DNA from: Rhodocyclaceae bacterium
GTDB lineage: Bacteria > Pseudomonadota > Gammaproteobacteria > Burkholderiales > Rhodocyclaceae
Length of the DNA: 5,160 nucleotides
NCBI GenBank assembly: GCA_013821865.1
Contig: PNJM01000189.1
Coordinates: 1-5,160 of the forward strand
Reading direction: 5' to 3'
How positions within the stretch are numbered: the stretch's first letter is position 1; each line of letters starts with the position of its first letter. The notes beneath the pieces were generated by a model. That model made no database searches. It had not been told where the DNA came from and saw only the letters and a list, made by a program, of their open reading frames with translations. Shown piece after piece: positions 1-5,160 of the stretch. A program made the translations under genes and the position numbers.

Positions 1-324
1 GGCGGCGCGCCGGGCGATGCGCGGATCGCGCGTGCTCCTGGCCAGATCGAGATAGGCGGACACGGAGAGACTGAGGTTGCCACGCTGTCCGGCAATTTCC
101 GCCAGCAGCGCCTGGTAAAGGATCTGCGGCGTCAGTTCCTGTGCGGGCAGCGGCTCGATGCGTGCTTTCGCCTTCGGTTCGCCGCTTTGCTTCGGTTCGC
201 CGCCCCCTTTCACTTGCGCCGGCGCCGGCTCGGTCATGGGCCGAGCCGGGCCTTGCGCGCAGGCAGCAAGAATCAGCGCCGGGCCGGCAACGGCGAGAAA
301 ATGCAGACGGGATAATGATATCAT
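1..324 (-). CDS. TPR-type lipoprotein, N-terminal part (runs off left edge)
   Basis: The first 108 residues of a secreted protein are visible and the frame stays open to the window edge. Residues 1-22 form a lipoprotein signal peptide: Arg6, a hydrophobic stretch, then the lipobox Leu19-Ala20-Ala21-Cys22, so Cys22 should be lipidated. A Pro/Gly/Lys-rich linker follows (about 23-60) with a GEPK motif repeated. From about residue 66 a helical segment (LTPQILYQALLAEIAGQRG, then YLDLARSTRDPRIARRA) resembles the first tetratricopeptide repeats of a betaproteobacterial TPR lipoprotein that, as I recall, often lies beside mutM and upstream of lolB and ispE. The function of that family is not established; an envelope scaffold role is an inference. 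An in-frame ATG at 369 would add 15 residues, but the candidate promoter would start the transcript almost on it, so 324 is preferred. No clear Shine-Dalgarno sequence precedes either start. Confidence 0.85.
   Translation of the reverse strand, partial: MISLSRLHFLAVAGPALILAACAQGPARPMTEPAPAQVKGGGEPKQSGEPKAKARIEPLPAQELTPQILYQALLAEIAGQRGNLSLSVSAYLDLARSTRDPRIARRAA
172..203. repeat. 14-bp direct repeat encoding the GEPK linker repeat
   Basis: CTTCGGTTCGCCGC occurs at 172-185 and again at 190-203, a period of exactly 18 bases (six codons). On the minus strand it lies in the linker of the lipoprotein just after the lipidated cysteine and encodes two GEPK units. It is best read as an in-frame duplication in a low-complexity linker whose length is probably not constrained. 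Confidence 0.7.
225..249. repeat. 9-bp inverted repeat inside the lipoprotein coding region
   Basis: CCGGCTCGG (225-233) and CCGAGCCGG (241-249) are perfect reverse complements around a 7-base loop. In the lipoprotein mRNA this could form a GC-rich hairpin about 75 bases after the start codon, just downstream of the signal peptide. No T-run follows, so it does not look like a terminator. In DNA this GC-rich it may be incidental. Confidence 0.45.
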
Positions 325-360
325 TCGAGAAAAGGGAAAAGGGGCTTGGCTTTTGAGGCG

Positions 361-366
361 TACAAT
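361..366 (+). promoter_or_regulatory. mutM: Possible -10 box for mutM (weak)
   Basis: TACAAT at 361-366 matches the -10 consensus at five of six positions and lies 71 bases before the mutM start. No acceptable -35 hexamer occurs 16-18 bases upstream and there is no extended TGn element, so this is only a candidate. If used, the transcript would start near 373, inside the region of the divergent lipoprotein promoter, and the two promoters would compete for the same DNA. Confidence 0.22.
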
Positions 367-377
367 CATTTCGCCCC

Positions 378-406
378 ATGTTAGGGGGTTTTCCACCCAG
401 CGGCAA
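378..406 (-). promoter_or_regulatory. Candidate sigma-70 promoter for the TPR lipoprotein gene
   Basis: Read on the minus strand there is TTGCCG at 406-401 (four of six matches to the -35 consensus), a 17-base spacer, and TAACAT at 383-378 (four of six matches to the -10 consensus). Transcription would begin near 371, giving a leader of about 47 bases to the start codon at 324. This geometry argues against the alternative ATG at 369. The call rests on motif matching alone. Confidence 0.4.
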
Positions 407-437
407 GCGCGCGAAGCACGCGGCCTTTCTTCACATC

Positions 438-1250
438 ATGCCCGAATTGCCCGAAGTCGAAATCACCCGCCGCGGCCTGTTGGCCGACCTGCCGGGCCGG
501 ACGGTGGATGCCGTCGTGGTGCGCAACCCCACCCTGCGCTACCCGCTGCCGCGCACGCTCGGGCGAATTCTCGCCGGTCAAGTGCTGCGCGACATCGGCC
601 GCCGCGGCAAATACCTGCTGTTCGATTTCGGCAGCGGCACGCTGATCGTGCATCTCGGCATGTCCGGCAGCCTGCGCCTGGTGCCGGCCGCCGAACCCGC
701 CGGCCGGCATGACCATCTCGATCTCGTTTTCGGCGCGACGGCGCTCAGGCTGCGCGACCCGCGCCGCTTTGGTGCCGTCCTCTGGGAGAGAGGCGATGTC
801 GCCGCCCACCCTCTCATCGCACCGCTGGGAATCGAGCCGCTTTCCGCCGAATTCACCGCCGACCGGCTGCATGCCGCAACGCGAGGCCGGGCCGCGGCAA
901 TCAAGCTCTTCCTCATGGACAGCCATGTCCTCGTCGGCGTGGGCAACATCTACGCGTCCGAAAGCCTGTTCCGCGCCCGCATCGACCCGCGCACGCCGGC
1001 CGGCCGGCTGTCGCGCGAGCGCTGCGCCCGCCTCGTGCCGGCAGTGCGGGAAACGCTGCAGGCGGCGCTCGCCGCCGGCGGCAGCACGCTGCGCGATTTC
1101 ATGCACAGCGACGGCTGCGCGGGCTGGTTCCAGCAGCATTACTTCGTCTATGGCCGCGAGGGTGAGCCCTGTCGCGCGTGCGGGACAAGGATACGCGCCG
1201 CACGCCTGGGGCAGCGCTCCACTTTCTTCTGCCCGCGCTGCCAGCGCTGA
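438..1250 (+). CDS. mutM: Formamidopyrimidine-DNA glycosylase / AP lyase (Fpg, MutM)
   Basis: This bifunctional base-excision repair enzyme removes 8-oxoguanine and ring-opened purines opposite C and nicks the abasic site. The product is 270 residues, the usual length. The open frame extends back to 378, but the start is fixed at 438 because Pro2, exposed once Met is removed, is the Schiff-base nucleophile, and the N-terminus reads MPELPEVE with Glu3. Other landmarks: Lys58 in RRGKYLLF; Met75 in HLGMSG together with Arg109 and Phe111, which fill the gap left by the flipped base; Asn170 in GVGNIYASE of the helix-two-turn-helix; and a C-terminal zinc finger with Cys245, Cys248, Cys265 and Cys268, including Arg260, which contacts the lesion phosphate in the family. 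All key residues are present, so it should be active. No good Shine-Dalgarno sequence is seen before the ATG. It is divergent from the lipoprotein gene and is followed by the GTPase gene after 112 bases. Confidence 0.97.
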   Translation: MPELPEVEITRRGLLADLPGRTVDAVVVRNPTLRYPLPRTLGRILAGQVLRDIGRRGKYLLFDFGSGTLIVHLGMSGSLRLVPAAEPAGRHDHLDLVFGATALRLRDPRRFGAVLWERGDVAAHPLIAPLGIEPLSAEFTADRLHAATRGRAAAIKLFLMDSHVLVGVGNIYASESLFRARIDPRTPAGRLSRERCARLVPAVRETLQAALAAGGSTLRDFMHSDGCAGWFQQHYFVYGREGEPCRACGTRIRAARLGQRSTFFCPRCQR

Positions 1251-1318
1251 CGAACGGCATCCGCTGCCCGCCAAGCTGCGTTGTGACCAGAGGAAATCCC
1301 TGTGGGACAACTTCAACC

Positions 1319-1327
1319 TGTTATGCT
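1319..1327 (+). promoter_or_regulatory. Extended -10 promoter for the dynamin-like gene
   Basis: TGTTATGCT at 1319-1327 fits the extended -10 pattern TGn followed by TATnnT. No convincing -35 box stands 17 bases upstream, which is typical for promoters that rely on the extended element. Transcription would start near 1334, leaving a leader of about 29 bases. It suggests the GTPase gene can be transcribed independently of mutM, although readthrough from mutM is also possible since no terminator is seen between them. Confidence 0.45.
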
Positions 1328-1353
1328 AAATTGGCGTTTTTACAGCACTTTCC

Positions 1354-1360
1354 GGAGGGA
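1354..1360 (+). promoter_or_regulatory. Strong ribosome binding site for the dynamin-like gene
   Basis: GGAGGGA at 1354-1360 is a near-ideal Shine-Dalgarno sequence just before the ATG at 1363. It fixes this start and is much stronger than anything in front of mutM, suggesting efficient translation. Confidence 0.75.
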
Positions 1361-1362
1361 CC

Positions 1363-3318
1363 ATGGGGCTGGTCCAGCACTTCTCCGCTTACAGCGGCTG
1401 GCGCACGGCGGTTTCCGACAACCTGATCCGCCTGCGCGACTGGCTGGGCGACAACGAGCTCGGCGACGCGCAGAGCGAGTTGCGCCTGCAGCAGCTGCTC
1501 GAACGCCTGCGCGAGGACAAGCTGATCATCGCCTTCGTCGCCGAGTTCTCGCGCGGCAAGTCGGAATTGATCAACGCCATCTTCTTCGGCGACTACGGCC
1601 AGCGCATCCTGCCCTCCAGCGCCGGCCGCACCACCATGTGCCCGACCGAACTGATGTTCGACACGGGCAAGCCGCCGATGATCGAGTTGCTGCCCATCGA
1701 AACGCGAGCAACCCATGCCAGCGTCCACGAATTCAAGCGCTTCCCCGAGGAATGGCGCACGGTCGGGCTGGATACCGGCTCGGCCGATGCCATGCACGCA
1801 GCGCTGCTGCGCGTCGGCGAGCAGAAGCGCGTATCGCGGGAACTGGCCGCCAGGCTCGGTTTCGCCATCGATGCGGAAGGCGAGGAAGGACTCAGGTCGG
1901 ACGCCGAAGGCCTGGTCGAGATCCCCTGCTGGCGCCACGCCGTCATCAATTTCCCCCATCCCCTCCTCGAGCAGGGGCTGGTCATTCTCGACACGCCGGG
2001 CCTGAACGCCATCGGCGCCGAGCCGGAACTGACGCTCTCGCAGCTGCCCAACGCCCACGCCATCCTGTTCATCCTCGCCGCCGACACCGGCGTGACGCAG
2101 TCCGACCTCGCCGTCTGGCGCGACCATGTCAACGGCGCGCGCGGGCGCCAGAAGGGCCGCATCGCCGTGCTCAACAAGATCGATGGCCTGTGGGACGGCA
2201 TCCGCTCCGAAGCGGAGATCGATGCCGAGATCGAAGGCCAGAGGAAGACCTGCTCGAATATCCTCGAACTCGACACCGGCCACATCTTCCCCGTCTCGGC
2301 GCAGAAAGGGCTGCTGGCCAAGATCAACGGCGATGCCGAACTGCTGGCGAGAAGCCGCCTGCTCCAGCTCGAACAGGCACTCACCGCCGAGCTGATCCCG
2401 GCCAAGCAGGGCATCGTCTGCGACAACACCGAGGCGGAGGCGTCCGACCTGGTCGCCCGCACGCGCGCGTTGCTGGAGACGCGCCGTCGCGGCATTGCCG
2501 AGCAGTTGCAGGAGCTGACCGAGCTGCGCGGCAAGAACCAGAGCGTCATCGAATACATGATGCGCAAGGTGAAGAGCGAAAAGGACGAGTTCGAGCGGGG
2601 GCTGCAGCGCTACTATGCGGTGCGCAGCGTGTTCTCCCAGCTCACCAACAACCTGTACTCGCACCTCGGCCTGGATGCGCTGCGCGAAGAGACGCGGCAC
2701 ACGCGCGAAACCATGCTCGAAGCCAGGTTTACCAAGGGCCTGCGCGATGCGATGACCGGCTACTTCCGCCACGTGCGCGGAAACCTGGACAAGTCCAGGG
2801 ACGAGGTCGCCGAGATCATGAAGATGATGGAAGCGATGTACGAACGCTTTTCGACAGAACATGGCATGAAACTTTCCGCACCCGTGCCCTTCTCGCTGCT
2901 GCGCTATGAAAAGGAAATCAACGGCCTCGAGACGAGCTTCAACGCCCACTTCAACACCCTCCTCAACATGGTGACGCACGCCAAGAAGGGGCTGACGCAG
3001 CGCTTTTTCGAGACGGTGGCGATCCAGGTGCGGCGCATTTTCGAGTTGATCAACCGCGACGCCGACCATTGGCTGCGCGCCATCATGGCGCCGCTGGAAA
3101 CCCAGGTGCGCGAGTATCAGCTGCAATTGAAGCGCCGCCTGGAAAGCATCAAGCGCATCCACCAGGCCACCGACACGCTGGAGGACCGGGTCAGGGAACT
3201 GGCGCAGATGCACACGATGCTGGAAGGGCAGCTAGGGGAACTGAACGACATCGCCGCGGCGCTTCGCGCGGCGCTTCATGCGGAAGCGGGTCAGGCCGCG
3301 CTCAGCCGCGCAGCCTGA
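1363..3318 (+). CDS. Dynamin-superfamily GTPase, function unknown
   Basis: This is a 651-residue large GTPase. The nucleotide-binding elements appear in order: G1 P-loop AEFSRGKS (60-67), switch-I threonines Thr90-Thr91 in GRTTMCPTEL, G3 DTPG (210-213), G4 NKID (271-274) and a G5-like VSAQKG (311-316). The P-loop departs from the family's usual GxxSxGKST: Ala60 replaces the first Gly and Glu68 follows the Ser. About 120 residues separate switch I from G3, longer than I expect for simple bacterial dynamins, with a charged stretch at about 135-185. After about 340 the protein is helical and rich in Glu, Arg, Leu and Gln, with likely coiled coils at about 355-415 and 575-640, as expected for a dynamin stalk. 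I see no transmembrane helix, hydrophobic paddle or signal peptide, so it is probably cytosolic or peripheral. Bacterial dynamins are known for membrane remodelling; E. coli CrfC links one to chromosome partitioning. The specific role here is unknown. It has its own promoter candidate and ends in a hairpin. Confidence 0.9.
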   Translation: MGLVQHFSAYSGWRTAVSDNLIRLRDWLGDNELGDAQSELRLQQLLERLREDKLIIAFVAEFSRGKSELINAIFFGDYGQRILPSSAGRTTMCPTELMFDTGKPPMIELLPIETRATHASVHEFKRFPEEWRTVGLDTGSADAMHAALLRVGEQKRVSRELAARLGFAIDAEGEEGLRSDAEGLVEIPCWRHAVINFPHPLLEQGLVILDTPGLNAIGAEPELTLSQLPNAHAILFILAADTGVTQSDLAVWRDHVNGARGRQKGRIAVLNKIDGLWDGIRSEAEIDAEIEGQRKTCSNILELDTGHIFPVSAQKGLLAKINGDAELLARSRLLQLEQALTAELIPAKQGIVCDNTEAEASDLVARTRALLETRRRGIAEQLQELTELRGKNQSVIEYMMRKVKSEKDEFERGLQRYYAVRSVFSQLTNNLYSHLGLDALREETRHTRETMLEARFTKGLRDAMTGYFRHVRGNLDKSRDEVAEIMKMMEAMYERFSTEHGMKLSAPVPFSLLRYEKEINGLETSFNAHFNTLLNMVTHAKKGLTQRFFETVAIQVRRIFELINRDADHWLRAIMAPLETQVREYQLQLKRRLESIKRIHQATDTLEDRVRELAQMHTMLEGQLGELNDIAAALRAALHAEAGQAALSRAA

Positions 3319-3324
3319 CCCGTT
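3285..3324. terminator. Hairpin overlapping the GTPase stop codon, probable terminator
   Basis: Positions 3285-3296 pair with 3313-3324. The core is ten perfect base pairs (CGGGTCAGGC with GCCTGACCCG) extended by a G-T and an A-T pair. After one C-A mismatch, four more pairs (3298-3301 with 3308-3311) close a six-base loop. The GTPase stop codon TGA (3316-3318) lies in the right arm. On the plus strand TTTT follows at 3330-3333, five bases after the stem, so the T-tract is displaced. On the minus strand the hairpin lies just past the ferredoxin stop but has almost no T-run. It sits between convergent genes only 14 bases apart and probably acts chiefly on plus-strand transcription, possibly in both directions. 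Confidence 0.6.
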
Positions 3325-3332
3325 GCAGGTTT

Positions 3333-4641
<1,309 letters not shown>

Positions 4642-5160
4642 TTAGTTTCCAGCCACGATCACCGTCACGATGTGCGCGGGCCGCACATGGCGCTGGAAGG
4701 CGGCGCGGATATCCGCCGCGGTGACGGCTTCCACCTTGCGCGGGAAATCGTCGAGGTAGGAAAGCGGCAGTTCGTAGAAGCCGATCACCGCCAGGTATTC
4801 GAGTATCTTGCGGTTGCTGTCCAGACGCAGGCCGAAGCCATCGACCAGATTGCGCTTGGCGGCGAGCGCTTCCTCTTTCGTCGGCCCTTTCGCGAGAAAC
4901 TCATCCAGCGTCGCCTCGACCACTTTCAGCGCGTCGCCGGCCTGTTCGCGCTTGGTCTGCAGGCCGATCTGGAACGGCCCGGGCTGCTTCATCGGCTGGA
5001 AGTAGCTGTACACGCTGTAGGCATAGCCGTGCTTTTCGCGCACTTCCTTGGTCAGGCGCGACACGAAACCGCCGCCGCCCAGGATGTAATTGCCGACCAG
5101 GAGGGGGAAATAGTCCGGGTCGCCGCGGCGCACGCCGGGCAGGCCGAGATGGATGTGCGC
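4642..5160 (-). CDS. M16 (pitrilysin-like) peptidase, C-terminal part (runs off right edge)
   Basis: The last 172 residues of an M16 family protein are visible; the frame continues past the window, so the GTG at 5133 is an internal valine codon and not a start. The segment corresponds to the C-terminal M16C domain. It has the conserved region beginning YFPLLVGNYILGGGGFVSR, followed by an Arg and a Tyr in REKHGYAYSV that match the R/Y pair used in this family to bind substrate, and it ends in AHIVTVIVAGN. The zinc motif HxxEH would lie upstream and cannot be judged. In Pseudomonas and relatives two adjacent M16 genes precede rsmD; by analogy this would be the second, which can lack the zinc site and act as partner of the catalytic subunit. 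Export to the periplasm is likely but the N-terminus is not visible. It is the first visible gene of the operon with rsmD, coaD and the ferredoxin. Confidence 0.92.
   Translation of the reverse strand, partial: AHIHLGLPGVRRGDPDYFPLLVGNYILGGGGFVSRLTKEVREKHGYAYSVYSYFQPMKQPGPFQIGLQTKREQAGDALKVVEATLDEFLAKGPTKEEALAAKRNLVDGFGLRLDSNRKILEYLAVIGFYELPLSYLDDFPRKVEAVTAADIRAAFQRHVRPAHIVTVIVAGN

Noticed and set aside
374..388. Small CCCC/GGGG hairpin followed by TTTT in the mutM leader, resembling an attenuator
   Set aside because: The stem is only four pairs and no leader peptide or convincing alternative structure is visible; chance is sufficient explanation.
378..437. A 20-residue N-terminal extension of MutM from the ATG at 378
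   Set aside because: Pro2 must become the N-terminal residue for catalysis, so translation has to begin at 438.
158..712. Plus-strand frame across the lipoprotein start and the mutM 5' region
   Set aside because: It is Arg/Pro/His-rich with no domain and runs across two well-supported genes in other frames.
381..1316. A 311-codon minus-strand frame opposite mutM
   Set aside because: It is a shadow of mutM with no recognisable motif; MutM itself is complete and unambiguous.
1302..2909. A 535-codon plus-strand frame overlapping the dynamin-like gene
   Set aside because: It is Arg/Ala/Pro-rich, typical of an out-of-phase GC-rich reading, has no domain signature, and is incompatible with the clear GTPase frame.
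1321..3213. A 630-codon open frame on the minus strand opposite the dynamin-like gene
   Set aside because: Long antisense frames are common opposite GC-rich genes. The product has a His/Gln/Val/Leu-rich shadow composition and no recognisable domain, whereas the plus frame has ordered GTPase motifs and a strong ribosome site.
5131..5133. GTG as the start of the M16 peptidase
   Set aside because: The frame stays open to the window edge and residues upstream (HIHLGLPG) continue the M16 domain, so this is an internal valine codon.

Overview
The window looks like a GC-rich chromosomal segment of a betaproteobacterium. The closest resemblance I can judge from memory of protein sequences and gene order is to the Rhodocyclales or relatives (Azoarcus, Dechloromonas and Sulfuritalea type); the genus cannot be fixed. 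Codon use is uniformly GC-rich across all genes. I see no insertion sequence, integrase, tRNA, rRNA, CRISPR array or other sign of recent transfer.

Layout. (1) Positions 1-324, minus strand: the first 108 codons of a TPR-type lipoprotein that continues off the left edge. (2) Positions 325-437: a divergent intergenic region with a reasonable promoter for the lipoprotein and only a weak one for mutM. (3) Positions 438-1250, plus: mutM, the 8-oxoguanine/formamidopyrimidine DNA glycosylase, complete with all catalytic residues. (4) Positions 1251-1362: an intergenic stretch with an extended -10 promoter and a strong Shine-Dalgarno site. (5) Positions 1363-3318, plus: a 651-residue dynamin-superfamily GTPase of unknown role. 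(6) Positions 3285-3324: a strong hairpin that contains the GTPase stop codon and fills the 14-base gap between convergent genes. (7) Positions 3333-5160, minus: a tightly packed operon read right to left, consisting of the C-terminal part of an M16 (pitrilysin-like) peptidase, rsmD, coaD and a 2[4Fe-4S] ferredoxin. Its junctions are TAA directly followed by GTG, an ATGA overlap, and a ferredoxin ribosome site that abuts the coaD stop.

How the genes fit together. mutM protects DNA from oxidised guanine. The operon on the right combines housekeeping functions (16S rRNA m2G966 methylation, the penultimate step of coenzyme A synthesis, low-potential electron transfer, proteolysis) in an order that I recall as conserved in other Proteobacteria such as Pseudomonas. 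Most of the window is therefore ordinary core genome. The one gene of real discovery interest is the dynamin-like GTPase. It has a divergent P-loop, an enlarged switch region, no visible membrane segment and no dynamin partner within the window. I found no convincing new multi-gene system.
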